From positions 2,651,058-2,715,057 of the forward strand of contig NZ_LJIX01000006.1 in assembly GCF_001420595.1 (NCBI RefSeq): DNA of 64,000 nucleotides. Reading direction: 5' to 3'. Below, piece after piece: positions 17,377 to 26,270 of this stretch. This stretch comes from Cytobacillus solani. Its GTDB lineage: Bacteria; Bacillota; Bacilli; Bacillales; Cytobacillaceae. The first letter of the stretch is position 1. Every line of letters begins with the position of its first letter. The notes under the pieces were generated by a model. That model saw only the letters and a program-made list of their open reading frames with translations, was not told the origin of the DNA and did no database searches. Position numbers and translations under genes: made by a program.

Positions 17377-18204
17377 TTAAAATTTGAGTTTCTCTCTTGG
17401 AACCAATACATAATAATGGACTAGTTCCTTTTTTTCTTTCAATAAACTAACCATCGCATAATCTTTAGCAAATAGTAATGGCAAAACTTTTCTTATCGTT
17501 AAGCGCCAATTCAAAGCAAGCTGATGATTCTGCTTTTTAATTGTTTGAAAATTTGCCGGGATGGGGACGAGGATCGGTTCGTCTCTACTCTCAGGAATTA
17601 ACTCTATATCTTCACATGGTACAAGTTCCGGAAAACCCTCCTCTGTCTTTCGCCACTGAAAAGGGCTATGCTTTTTCCTATATTCAATGACATTTGGTTC
17701 TTTAACATGTGAGCTAGTAATCCACCATTCTACCTTTAATCGATCCGATGGAAGTCCGTTATTCAAGTTATCTTCCATCTCCCCGTAACAATTTTCAACA
17801 TAAGTGGAACAAATAGCATGTAATTTAGATAGATTTAAATAAGCATTTCTACTTTCAAGCGGATCAAATGTCCAAGTAATTAAGTCATACCCAAGCTCTG
17901 ATGCAAATCTTTTTTGGTTCTCTTTTAACAGAGCGCCAATTCCTTTATCTCGATGCTTCGGATCAATGCCAAGCATATGCGAACATAAATATCCTTTGCC
18001 TTTTTGAAATCCTGCAAAACCATAGCTGAAACCAATCAGCTCATTTTCTAGAAATGCACCAAGCAGCAGACCGCCATTTTGCGAAGCCGTGATGGTTTGA
18101 TGAACCGGAAGTGGATCCATATTCCAAATCTCACGCTCCAATTTTTGAATAAGATTCATATCAGCTGCTGTTTTTAAAATCCTAATCTCAATTTCCGAAT
18201 TCAC
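17377..18204 (-). CDS. GNAT acyltransferase, probable D-amino acid N-succinyltransferase
   Basis: A 275-residue protein. The acyl-CoA binding segment reads CSHMLGIDPKHRDKGIGALLKENQ, with R-x-x-G-I-G, and WTFDPLESRNAYLNL follows, a pattern shared with the GNAT partners of N-succinylamino acid racemases. In that pathway the enzyme transfers succinyl from succinyl-CoA to a D-amino acid. The GTG start overlaps the stop of the M20 gene by four bases (GTGA), and the racemase follows 21 bp later, so all three are translated together. Substrate assignment rests on context, not on residues seen here. Confidence 0.83.
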   Translation of the reverse strand: MNSEIEIRILKTAADMNLIQKLEREIWNMDPLPVHQTITASQNGGLLLGAFLENELIGFSYGFAGFQKGKGYLCSHMLGIDPKHRDKGIGALLKENQKRFASELGYDLITWTFDPLESRNAYLNLSKLHAICSTYVENCYGEMEDNLNNGLPSDRLKVEWWITSSHVKEPNVIEYRKKHSPFQWRKTEEGFPELVPCEDIELIPESRDEPILVPIPANFQTIKKQNHQLALNWRLTIRKVLPLLFAKDYAMVSLLKEKKELVHYYVLVPREKLKF

Positions 18205-19352
18205 CGTGACTCCTCCATTCGATTTTCACGATTTTCTTCCAAAGTGAGTATGAGCGTTTTTGCCAGTATTTCCATTCCAGCGTATATGGCTTCTATATTA
18301 AAGGTCATTTTGGGATGATGAAGGCCTGGCTGTAAATCACACCCCAAGCCAAGCATGGTTGCTTTTATATGAGGTTTCTTTAATGTGTAAAAATGGAAAT
18401 CTTCGCCCCCGCTCGAAATAATCGGAGGGGTCAAATGTTCTTCTCCGAGCACCTCGGTGATGGCTTTTTCCATAAAACTAACTGCTTCCAGATTAACGTG
18501 TGCTGCTGCAACGTTTGCTCCCGTCTCTAATGTAATTGTTACTCCATATAATTTTGCTAAGGATTCTGTTATATTTAAGATTTTTTCAGTCAATTCATTG
18601 ATTACTTCATTCGTTTGCGCACGTAAATCTAGGCTAAAAGCTGCCTTTCCTGGAATAATATTCCCAGAGTCACTACCTGCATGAAATTTCGTCATTTTCG
18701 CTGAGTGAGGCACCATTGGATCTAAATGGATATTATTTATTTCATGAATAAGTGAAGCACCAATTTCAATCGCATTCTGACCAAGGTGGGGACGTGCTCC
18801 ATGTGCGTCCTCCCCAATGATTTCTCCTGTCAAAAATCTAGCTGCCCCATGATAAATAGCCGCAGAGGCATACCCATTATGAAGCTCTTGAATCGGTCTA
18901 AGATGGACACTGTATAAATAATCCACATCATCTACTACACCTAGGTCGATCATCTTCAATGCGCCGGTGCCTTTTTCTTCAGCTGGCTGAAAGATAAATT
19001 TAAGTTTCCCATTTGCTGGAAAACCGATTTTTTGAAGAAGGAGAATTGCACCCATCCCCATTGTCATATGGGCATCATGACCACAGGAATGTATCGCCTG
19101 AAATTTACCGTCCACTTCCTGCCATAGTGCATCCATATCTGCCCTTAATGCCACACAAGGGCTGCCTTCCCCCACTTCTGCAACAAGTCCTGGACAATCT
19201 GCGAAAGTTTGTACTTGAAAGCCTTTTTCTTCTAAAAAACTCTTTAAATGCTCCGTTGTCTTATATTCCTTCCAGCTAAGTTCAGGATTTTGATGTAAGT
19301 GTGTAAATAGTTCGTTCATTTCCGGTTTTAGTAGTTGTACATATTCTTTCAA
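18201..19352 (-). CDS. M20 family amidohydrolase, probable N-succinyl-L-amino acid desuccinylase
   Basis: About 383 residues of the M20 peptidase/amidohydrolase fold. Metal-binding motifs are seen: HSCGHDAHMTMGMG, PAEEKGTGALKM and, near the end, SSGGEDFHFY. The dimerisation domain lies between. Related enzymes strip acyl groups from N-acyl amino acids. As first gene of the operon with the succinyltransferase and racemase it should remove succinate from N-succinyl-L-amino acids and make the pathway irreversible. The frame is open for 47 more codons upstream, but TTG at 19352 is chosen: CCCCC (GGGGG) lies eight bases before it and the extra residues are basic and unlike the family. Confidence 0.85.
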   Translation of the reverse strand: MKEYVQLLKPEMNELFTHLHQNPELSWKEYKTTEHLKSFLEEKGFQVQTFADCPGLVAEVGEGSPCVALRADMDALWQEVDGKFQAIHSCGHDAHMTMGMGAILLLQKIGFPANGKLKFIFQPAEEKGTGALKMIDLGVVDDVDYLYSVHLRPIQELHNGYASAAIYHGAARFLTGEIIGEDAHGARPHLGQNAIEIGASLIHEINNIHLDPMVPHSAKMTKFHAGSDSGNIIPGKAAFSLDLRAQTNEVINELTEKILNITESLAKLYGVTITLETGANVAAAHVNLEAVSFMEKAITEVLGEEHLTPPIISSGGEDFHFYTLKKPHIKATMLGLGCDLQPGLHHPKMTFNIEAIYAGMEILAKTLILTLEENRENRMEESR

Positions 19353-19863
19353 TCTAACTTCCCCCTGACTTAATAAAAAAGTGGCAACATCTCGTTTTTC
19401 ATAATAATCTTTTCTTTTTTCACCCCGAAACGCAGTTTGTACTTTATATTTTAATTTTATGAAGTTTTTACTTCGTTTATAAAAACCTAACATATTTTCA
19501 CCATTAATACAATGACTATTCTGAAAATTAACCGACTATTATTGTTTTAAAATAGTGGAGTTCATTATGCAAGGGTTCTCTTTCACTCTAGTAAAGTAAA
19601 ACCAGTATTTGTCGAAACAAAAGCGTCTGTATATCGTCCATCGTGAACGCATGAAAATTTATTTACCTCTCGGAAGCAGGAAAATAACAGCCTATTCGCA
19701 TCATGGAACCAGAAGAATTCATGAGTGAGCTTTCCTACTTTTCCTAAAATAAATTCGATTCCCCTTAAGCAAAAAGACCTTGCCTCCTCCTAAATCAACC
19801 TTCCACACCCAATTTCTATTTTTCTGTAAAAAAAGTTTTCAATTTAGTTCCATTTATGTTATA
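19353..19863. other. Intergenic region between divergent operons
   Basis: The region should hold the promoter of the M20-GNAT-racemase operon (leftward) and that of the GntR operon (rightward, TATGTTATA near 19855). Apart from the operator at its right edge I see no gene, repeat or terminator. Confidence 0.4.
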
Positions 19864-19885
19864 GTTGATTACACAAGTAATCAAC
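19864..19885. promoter_or_regulatory. Perfect palindromic operator of the GntR operon
   Basis: GTTGATTAC (19864-19872) and GTAATCAAC (19877-19885) are a perfect 9-bp inverted repeat around ACAA. It directly follows the likely -10 (TATGTT/TTATAG) and precedes the ribosome binding site of the GntR gene, so binding would block initiation. YtrA-type GntR regulators usually control their own operon. Confidence 0.75.
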
Positions 19886-19918
19886 CGATCAACAATAAAT
19901 GAAAAGAAGGAGAGAAAT

Positions 19919-20287
19919 GTGAAGTCTACTTTTGATGATTCAAAACCAATTTTCCAGCAAATTGCAGATATGATTGCTGATGATATCGTTGATGGACAGT
20001 TAAAAGAAGGAGATCAAGTCGTTTCGACAACTGAGCTTTCAAAGTTCTATCAGATCAATCGAGCAACTGCACAAAAAGGTTTAGCGATTCTTGTTGATGC
20101 TGGCCTTGTATTTAAACAAAGGGGTGTTGGTATGTTTGTTGCAGAAGGTGCCAAAAAGATGTTGCTTGCTAAACGCAAACAGGATTTTTATAAGCAGTAT
20201 ATTCAGCCAATGTTAGATGAAGCTAAGCGGATTCATTTAACGGAAGAGGAGATTATTCATTTTATTAAGGAGGACTCAAATGATTAA
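19919..20287 (+). CDS. GntR family transcriptional regulator, YtrA type
   Basis: A short GntR protein (122 residues) with only a winged-helix domain and a brief C-terminal helix, the YtrA class that partners ABC transporters. DSKPIFQQIADMIADDIVDGQL and TELSKFYQINRATAQKGLAILVDAGLV form the DNA-binding unit. The frame is open to 19865, but GTG at 19919 is chosen because AAGGAG lies six bases before it and the upstream part is the operator. It overlaps the ABC ATPase gene by eight bases. It probably represses its own operon until an inducer binds. Confidence 0.88.
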   Translation: MKSTFDDSKPIFQQIADMIADDIVDGQLKEGDQVVSTTELSKFYQINRATAQKGLAILVDAGLVFKQRGVGMFVAEGAKKMLLAKRKQDFYKQYIQPMLDEAKRIHLTEEEIIHFIKEDSND

Positions 20288-21158
20288 TGTAAAGGATTTA
20301 TCATTTTCATATGGGCATACACCTGCGCTAACAAATGTCAATTTACTTGAGGAAGAACCAATCATTGTCGGCTTATGGGGCAGAAATGGTGCAGGGAAAA
20401 CAACGTTAATGAAATTGCTTTCCGGACAAGAAAAACCTGATACAGGCCAAATACTCGTGAAAAATCTTTCACCTTATAATAATAGCGACGGCATGAAATA
20501 TATTAGCTATTTGCAAGAAAATCACCCCTTTTCTGAGTTTTGGAACGTGAACGATGCACTTCGGTTCGCTTCGTATTTCAATGAGAACTGGGATCAAGAT
20601 TTAGCAGAAGAGCTCGTTGAAAGGTTCGAATTGCCAAGAAGAAAAAAAATAAAAAGTTTTTCGAAAGGGATGCAGACGATGACAACGATGGTGATTGGAT
20701 TAGCAAGTAAGTCCCCCATTACAATCATGGATGAACCGACGAATGGTCTCGATGCATATATGAGAAAGGTTTTTTACGATGCCCTGCTTGATACGCATGA
20801 AGAGCATCCACGTTTATTTATTTTATCTTCCCACCATATTGATGAAATAGAACCGATTTGTGAAAAAATTGCTATTGTAGATAAACAAACGATTACCCAT
20901 TATGATGAGACAGAGCATATGAAAATGCTCGGAATCTTATTAACTGGTGATGCCTCTTCAATTGAACCTCTAACCGCTCGAAGCAGAATCCTAGAACAGC
21001 GCAAATTAGGCAATCAGCTAAGTGTCATGTTAGATGAACCGTTCAATGAGGAATGGATTTCAACGGCAGCCCAGATGAATATCAATATTGAGAAAGCACC
21101 TCTACAGGACTATCTAGTTAATATTACAAAGAGAAATAAGGAGGCAAAACGTAAATGA
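20280..21158 (+). CDS. ABC transporter ATP-binding protein (YtrB-like)
   Basis: A 292-residue ATPase. Walker A is GRNGAGKTT near residues 34-42, the signature is SFSKGMQ, Walker B is TIMDEPTNGLD and the switch His lies in LSSHH. About 80 residues follow the ATPase core. It sits between the GntR regulator and one permease, with overlaps on both sides, so the three form one operon. In Bacilli such operons often answer cell-envelope stress or export unknown compounds; the substrate is not predictable. Confidence 0.9.
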   Translation: MINVKDLSFSYGHTPALTNVNLLEEEPIIVGLWGRNGAGKTTLMKLLSGQEKPDTGQILVKNLSPYNNSDGMKYISYLQENHPFSEFWNVNDALRFASYFNENWDQDLAEELVERFELPRRKKIKSFSKGMQTMTTMVIGLASKSPITIMDEPTNGLDAYMRKVFYDALLDTHEEHPRLFILSSHHIDEIEPICEKIAIVDKQTITHYDETEHMKMLGILLTGDASSIEPLTARSRILEQRKLGNQLSVMLDEPFNEEWISTAAQMNINIEKAPLQDYLVNITKRNKEAKRK

Positions 21159-21865
21159 ATACATTTAAAGGACCATTTCGTGTCATTTTCGAAGATTTGC
21201 GTATCCAATTTTATATTTTGACTGGGGCCACCGTGGTCCTATCCATTGTCTATCTAATTATAGGCAAGATATTGTCATCACACGATACTTTTACAATTGG
21301 CGCAAGCTTTGGACCTTATTATAGCTTGTATATATACTACCCTTTCTTAGCTTATACAAAAGCATATAAATACACGCTTTCTTTAGGCGGTACGAGAAAA
21401 CAGTTTTTACTCAGCACTATTGCAAACATTGGATTATTTCTACTAATGACCACATTCATCTTAAATTTTTTCTATTACCTTACTGATTATTTATCTAATC
21501 AGGGGATTATATCGACTTCATTAATTCATATGGGCGATTTAGTTAAAGGCGGTAGTCCCCTTCTTTATCCTTGGATCGATTTATTATGGGGGATCATTCT
21601 TTTCGGTATCGGATTATTTGTTAGCAGCTTCTGGTTCTACTTTGGTACAGTACGAACAATGATCGGTGCAACATTTCTTCTCGTCCTTGCCATCTCCTAT
21701 ATAGCTTTAGGGGAAATTATCCCATTCATCGAATTCGTGAATAACGAGCATCTTGCGTTTGTTCATATTTTAGCTGGCATTTCTTGTCTTCTGATTGTCT
21801 TATCCTATTTTATAATGAGAAACGGCCCACTTGAAAGATGCACAAAACTAAATTTTAGTATTTAA
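21155..21865 (+). CDS. ABC transporter permease, partner of the YtrB-like ATPase
   Basis: A 236-residue hydrophobic protein with about six transmembrane segments. FTIGASFGPYYSLYIYYPFLAYTK and the LGGTRKQFLLST cytoplasmic turn resemble the permeases of GntR-controlled ABC exporters, where a G-x-T-R-K turn contacts the ATPase. The start overlaps the ATPase stop by four bases. It is followed by a bidirectional terminator. Confidence 0.8.
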   Translation: MNTFKGPFRVIFEDLRIQFYILTGATVVLSIVYLIIGKILSSHDTFTIGASFGPYYSLYIYYPFLAYTKAYKYTLSLGGTRKQFLLSTIANIGLFLLMTTFILNFFYYLTDYLSNQGIISTSLIHMGDLVKGGSPLLYPWIDLLWGIILFGIGLFVSSFWFYFGTVRTMIGATFLLVLAISYIALGEIIPFIEFVNNEHLAFVHILAGISCLLIVLSYFIMRNGPLERCTKLNFSI

Positions 21866-21873
21866 ATTAAACA

Positions 21874-21910
21874 AAAAAAGAAAAGGCACCATATGATGTC
21901 TTTTCTTTTT
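21874..21910. terminator. Bidirectional terminator between the ABC operon and exoA
   Basis: AAAAAGAAAAG and CTTTTCTTTTT form a perfect stem around a loop that can pair further (GGCACC/GATGTC in part). A and T runs flank both sides, and the two units converge here. Confidence 0.85.
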
Positions 21911-21925
21911 GCTTACGACGAATTC

Positions 21926-22681
21926 CTAAATATCCATTTCCAATACAACAGGGCAGTGGTCACTCCCCATGACTTCACTGTGAATTTCAGCCGCTTGTAT
22001 CGAATTTTTTAATCGTTCAGAAACGATGAAATAATCAATCCGCCAGCCGATATTCCTCTCTCTTACTTTCATCATATAGGACCACCAAGTATAAGCACCT
22101 TCAGCATCAGGATAAACATATCTGAAAGAATCAACAAAACCAGAATTCAGTAGTGTCGTCATTTTCTCCCGTTCTTCTGTTGTAAATCCAGAATTTCCAT
22201 GATTAGATTTTGCATTTTTTAAATCTATCTCATTATGAGCGACATTTAAATCCCCGCAATATACAACTGGTTTTAATTGATCAAGCTCTTGAAGATATGT
22301 TCGAAGCTCTTCTTCCCATTCCAATCGATAAGAGAGTCGGGCTAGATCCCTCTGCGAATTCGGTGTATACACATTAACTAGGTAAAAGTCTTCAAACTCA
22401 AGCGTAATAATTCTGCCTTCATTTTCACTCTCTATTTCCCCTACTCCATACTTAACAGAAATTGGTTTTTTCTTCGTAAAAACAGCCGTTCCTGAATATC
22501 CTTTTTTCAACGCATAATTCCAAAATTGATGATACCCTTCTAGCTCTAACACGATCTGCCCTTCCTGCAGCTTTGACTCCTGAATACAGAAAATATCTGC
22601 ATCAATTTTATTAAAATAATCTAAAAAGCCCTTCTTCACGCAGGCTCTAAGTCCATTAACATTCCATGAAACAAATTTCAT
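21926..22681 (-). CDS. exoA: Exodeoxyribonuclease III / AP endonuclease ExoA
   Basis: A 251-residue enzyme, the length of B. subtilis ExoA. The exonuclease-endonuclease-phosphatase fold is shown by KFVSWNVNGLRA (Asn), CIQESKLQ (catalytic Glu), VNVYTPNS, VVYCGDLNVAHNEID (Asp/Asn pair), RIDYF and the terminal GSDHCPV (catalytic Asp-His). It nicks DNA at abasic sites and removes 3' blocks in base-excision repair. AAGGAG precedes the ATG at 22681. It appears as a single gene. Confidence 0.96.
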   Translation of the reverse strand: MKFVSWNVNGLRACVKKGFLDYFNKIDADIFCIQESKLQEGQIVLELEGYHQFWNYALKKGYSGTAVFTKKKPISVKYGVGEIESENEGRIITLEFEDFYLVNVYTPNSQRDLARLSYRLEWEEELRTYLQELDQLKPVVYCGDLNVAHNEIDLKNAKSNHGNSGFTTEEREKMTTLLNSGFVDSFRYVYPDAEGAYTWWSYMMKVRERNIGWRIDYFIVSERLKNSIQAAEIHSEVMGSDHCPVVLEMDI

Positions 22682-22837
22682 TGTTGAAATACTCCTTATA
22701 AAAAATCTATTAGAATACTAGATTAACATGAATCGCTCTTTCATGCATAATATTGATATTCGCAGTAGATTAAAGAATACTTTATAAAGCGAAGTTTTTT
22801 TGAAAATCGTTTATAGTTAAAAAAAGGAGGAATTTAC

Positions 22838-23284
22838 ATGGCAGAACATCTATTTCATTTAAAGGCTCATTGGCCTGGTTTGCGCAATGATGTTGGTGAT
22901 ATTGAATCAGGACAATTGAAAACAAAGGTTTCCATCCCACCTGAAATGGATGGACCGGGAATAGGAACAAATCCAGATGAAATGCTGCTTGGAGCTGCAG
23001 CGACTTGTTACATCATTACGTTAGCTGCAATGATGGAGCGAAGCAAACTGGAAAAAGTTGATTTAACGATGGAGTCGGTTGGTGTTGTTGATGTGACTAA
23101 AGGCATTATTACCTATAAAAAAATTATTCACCGTCCAGTCATTGTTCTTAAAAAAGATGCGACTGACGAGGACTCTGAGCTTGCGCTAAAGCTTGCTCAG
23201 AAAGCTGAAACTTCATGTATGATTTCACGTGCATTAAAAGGAAATGTAGAGATCGAACTAGAAGCAGCTATTTTGAAGAACTAG
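22838..23284 (+). CDS. OsmC family peroxiredoxin-like protein
   Basis: A protein of 148 residues with the two OsmC cysteines: Cys57 in GAAATCYI and Cys127 in AETSCMIS. These reduce organic peroxides in the family, with an active-site Arg/Glu nearby. The opening resembles the YhfA/SACOL1771 branch. AAAGGAGG lies before the ATG and an AT-rich promoter region precedes it. It stands alone between exoA (divergent) and cwlJ; expression under oxidative stress is likely but no operator was recognised. Confidence 0.88.
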   Translation: MAEHLFHLKAHWPGLRNDVGDIESGQLKTKVSIPPEMDGPGIGTNPDEMLLGAAATCYIITLAAMMERSKLEKVDLTMESVGVVDVTKGIITYKKIIHRPVIVLKKDATDEDSELALKLAQKAETSCMISRALKGNVEIELEAAILKN

Positions 23285-23353
23285 TTCTTAGACAAACATC
23301 ATTTTGTATCCTCGACAATATGCTAACTGTATAACATCAATGGTGGTGATTAA

Positions 23354-23782
23354 ATGGCAGTTGTCGCACATAAACAAGCAGATATTGATTTGTTAGCAAG
23401 ATTGCTTCGGGCTGAGGCTGAAGGTGAAGGAGTTCAAGGGATGATGCTTGTTGGCGCAGTAGGAATAAACAGAATACGAGCAAATTGTTCTGATTTCAAA
23501 GGTTTAAGGACGATTCCAGATATGGTCTATCAGCCACATGCATTTGAAGCAGTTCAAAAAGGATATTTTTATCAAAGACCAAGGGAAAGTGAGAGACGTT
23601 TAGCTCGTCGTGCAGTAAGAGGAGAAAGGCCTTGGCCAGCAAAATATGCTTTATGGTATTTCCGTCCTCCCGGGGATTGTCCACCTACTTGGTACAACCA
23701 ACCACTCGTTGGTCGATTTAAACTGCATTGTTTTTACGAGCCATTAGCTGTTGAATGTGAAAATGTCTATAATACATTTTAA
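23354..23782 (+). CDS. cwlJ: Spore cortex-lytic cell wall hydrolase CwlJ
   Basis: At 142 residues it has exactly the length of B. subtilis CwlJ and follows it almost throughout: LLARLLRAEAEGEGVQGM (with the catalytic Glu), VGINRIRANCSDFKGLRTI, QPHAFEAV, WPAKYALWYFRPPGDCP and the ending CENVYNTF. CwlJ sits in the spore coat and degrades the muramic-delta-lactam cortex during germination, especially with calcium dipicolinate. Its usual partner gerQ is not adjacent. Expression is expected late in the mother cell, but no sigma-E or sigma-K box was confidently read. Confidence 0.95.
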   Translation: MAVVAHKQADIDLLARLLRAEAEGEGVQGMMLVGAVGINRIRANCSDFKGLRTIPDMVYQPHAFEAVQKGYFYQRPRESERRLARRAVRGERPWPAKYALWYFRPPGDCPPTWYNQPLVGRFKLHCFYEPLAVECENVYNTF

Positions 23783-23789
23783 ACATCTT

Positions 23790-23823
23790 TGCTTATTCCG
23801 ACTGTGGAGTAAGCATTTTTTTA
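23790..23823 (+). terminator. Rho-independent terminator of cwlJ
   Basis: TGCTTATTCC pairs with GGAGTAAGCA (one G-U) around GACTGT and is followed by a run of seven T. Confidence 0.88.
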
Positions 23824-23916
23824 TTTTATGTGTATTATATGGGTAAAACGGTTATAAGTATGAAAAGCGTCTATAAACACAAACTACAAATAGTATTGAA
23901 TAGAAAGGAGCTTATC

Positions 23917-25410
23917 ATGCAGAAAGGAAATTTCCAGTTAACATTACAAACATCCAGCCTTGTTCTTGGCTTTATGGTCTGGGTCATTCTCTCATCTTTA
24001 ATGCCCTACATTTCTGCTGATATTACACTTACAGCCAATCAAATGACCTTAGTAACAGCTACACCTGTTATTCTGGGATCACTCCTTCGAATACCAATTG
24101 GATTCTGGACAAACAGATATGGAGCAAGAATAATCTTTACGATTAGTTTTATCATCCTTATCTTGCCTGTCATTATCATTAGTTTAGCCAATTCATTTTT
24201 CATGTTGATTCTTGGCGGTTTGCTCGTCGGAATTGGAGGTGCCGTCTTTTCAGTAGGAGTCACCTCTCTTCCTAAATATTATCCGAAGGAAAAGCACGGC
24301 TTTGTAAATGGTATTTATGGGGCGGGTAATATTGGGACGGCTCTAACATCGTTTTTAGCACCCGTTCTTGCTGATTCATTTGGCTGGAGATTAACGATTC
24401 AATTTTATATCATCTTATTAATTTTAGTGGCACTATTAAACTTCACACTTGGCGACCGCAAAGAGAAAAAAGTTCATGCTGTTTTTTCACAGCAATTTAA
24501 AAGTGTATATAAAAATCCAAAGCTTTGGCTGCTTAGCCTATTTTATTTCATTACATTTGGATCATTTGTTGCGTTTACGATTTACCTTCCAAACTTTCTA
24601 GTTAACCATTTTGGATTAGAGAAAGTGGATGCAGGCTTTAGAACAGCAGGTTTTATCGCTCTAGCAACTTTTCTCCGTCCTATTGGGGGATGGTTAGGTG
24701 ACAAGTTTAATTCCTTTTTAATTTTAGTAGTTGTCTTTTCTGGCCTTACCTTTGCTGGATTCTTATTATCCTTTACACCCTCCCTTCCCATTTACACAGT
24801 TGGCTGCTTGGCAGTAGCTATTTGTGCTGGTATAGGAAATGGAGTTATTTTCAAGCTTGTCCCGCTTTATTTTTCAAAGCAAGCAGGTATTGTCAATGGA
24901 ATCGTATCTGCAATGGGTGGACTAGGAGGCTTCTTCCCTCCAATCATTTTAACCATTTTGCACAATTGGACTGGTCACTATGCCATTGGGTTCATGTCCC
25001 TATCTGAATTTGCATTAGCAAGTACAATTCTTGTTGTTTGGCTTTATTACCAAGACAAATTGAGTCTTGCCAATCAAATTGTGGAAAGCACTGGTCAAGG
25101 AATAATGGTCACTGATTTAAATGGTATTATTCAGCAGGTTAATCCAGCTTTTACAAAAGTGACTGGTTTCACACTGGATGAAGCTGTCGGCAAAACACCA
25201 AATATCTTGCATTCGGGTAAGCATGATAAGGAATTTTACAAACATATGTGGAAAGAAATTGATGAATTTGGGTATTGGCAAGGAGAAATCTGGAACAAAC
25301 GAAAAAATGGCGAAACCTATTTAGAATGGCTAACGATCAGTACACTTAAGGACGATTCCGGTCATCCAAAAAAGCATGTGGCTATGTTTAGTGATATTAC
25401 CAATCAATAA
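23917..25410 (+). CDS. narK: NarK-type nitrate/nitrite MFS transporter with C-terminal PAS domain
   Basis: A 497-residue protein. Residues 1-380 are a twelve-helix MFS of the nitrate/nitrite porter group: RIPIGFWTNRYGARI in the first half, GIGNGVIFKLVPLYF and GIVSAMGGLGGFFPP (the nitrate signature glycines) in the second. From about residue 386 a complete PAS domain follows (STGQGIMVTDLNGIIQQVNPAF ... GEIWNKRKNGETYLEWLTIS ... FSDITNQ) and ends the protein, with no kinase or GGDEF. Plain NarK lacks this. AAGGAG before the ATG at 23917 sets the start. It converges with narI on a shared terminator, so it belongs to nitrate respiration by position as well as by sequence. Confidence 0.88.
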   Translation: MQKGNFQLTLQTSSLVLGFMVWVILSSLMPYISADITLTANQMTLVTATPVILGSLLRIPIGFWTNRYGARIIFTISFIILILPVIIISLANSFFMLILGGLLVGIGGAVFSVGVTSLPKYYPKEKHGFVNGIYGAGNIGTALTSFLAPVLADSFGWRLTIQFYIILLILVALLNFTLGDRKEKKVHAVFSQQFKSVYKNPKLWLLSLFYFITFGSFVAFTIYLPNFLVNHFGLEKVDAGFRTAGFIALATFLRPIGGWLGDKFNSFLILVVVFSGLTFAGFLLSFTPSLPIYTVGCLAVAICAGIGNGVIFKLVPLYFSKQAGIVNGIVSAMGGLGGFFPPIILTILHNWTGHYAIGFMSLSEFALASTILVVWLYYQDKLSLANQIVESTGQGIMVTDLNGIIQQVNPAFTKVTGFTLDEAVGKTPNILHSGKHDKEFYKHMWKEIDEFGYWQGEIWNKRKNGETYLEWLTISTLKDDSGHPKKHVAMFSDITNQ

Positions 25411-25500
25411 AAATGCTTAATCAATCTATGATGACACGATAAATTTTAAGAAATGCTCGATAAAACTTCGCAGTTGCTCTCAATTTAATAAAAAGCATTA

Positions 25501-25537
25501 AAAAAAATCACTTTCCAAAACGGAAAGTGATTTTTTT
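25501..25537. terminator. Bidirectional terminator between the narK-like gene and narI
   Basis: AAAAAATCACTTTCC and GGAAAGTGATTTTTT form a perfect 15-bp stem around AAAAC, with A and T runs on both sides. It serves both converging nitrate genes; on the left strand its end overlaps the last codons of narI. Confidence 0.9.
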
Positions 25538-26228
25538 ACGGACGGCTGTTCTTATATCCGTCACGTGCCCGATACTGCTGTGGTGCACGAGCAGGATAAC
25601 GGCCCGGAAAACTAAACATATGGATCAGCTGTGTAAAAGGAATAGCTGCAAATAAGATGAATGACGATAACACATGTAATTGGAACAATAATGGTACTCC
25701 AGTCATCAGCTCATACTCAGGCTGGAGGGTAAATAGGCTTCTGAACCAAGGACCAATTGTTACCCGATATTCATATGCCACAACCGTCGTATTATAAACA
25801 AGAGTCATATACGTACCTAAACCAGCAACGACAATTAGCCAGATTACTGTAAAATAGTCAGCAAATGATGCATGCACTTTCACTCTTGGGTTTGAAAACT
25901 TACGAATCAGCAGGATAATCAAACCAATAACAACCATTAGACCCGCAATTCCTCCACCTGCAATTGCTCCAAAATGATAAAGATGGTCAGTCACACCAAT
26001 TGACTCATAAAATTCAATCGGGATCAAAACTCCCATTACATGCCCTATAAAGGCTAAGAGTATTCCCCAATGAAAAAGCAATGAACCGATCCTTAACCAT
26101 TTTTTTTCAAAAATTTCTGTAGATGGTGCATGCCAGCTTGTCCCGCGAAAGACAAAGCGATAAACAGAAGCAACGACTAAAATCGTACCGACAATATAAG
26201 GAAAAATCCCCCACCAAAAAAATCCCAT
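25536..26228 (-). CDS. narI: Respiratory nitrate reductase gamma subunit NarI
   Basis: A membrane cytochrome b subunit (230 residues) with five transmembrane helices. It passes electrons from menaquinol through two hemes b to NarH. Histidines suited to heme ligation are present in SLLFHWGILLAFIGHVMG and in LFQLHVLSSFILFAAIPFTQLIHMFS. AAGGAGG precedes the ATG. It is the last gene of the operon, 42 bp after narJ. Confidence 0.96.
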   Translation of the reverse strand: MGFFWWGIFPYIVGTILVVASVYRFVFRGTSWHAPSTEIFEKKWLRIGSLLFHWGILLAFIGHVMGVLIPIEFYESIGVTDHLYHFGAIAGGGIAGLMVVIGLIILLIRKFSNPRVKVHASFADYFTVIWLIVVAGLGTYMTLVYNTTVVAYEYRVTIGPWFRSLFTLQPEYELMTGVPLLFQLHVLSSFILFAAIPFTQLIHMFSFPGRYPARAPQQYRARDGYKNSRP

Positions 26229-26270
26229 GTCTGTCCTCCTTAATAGATTTCATTCATATGATTACAGCGA

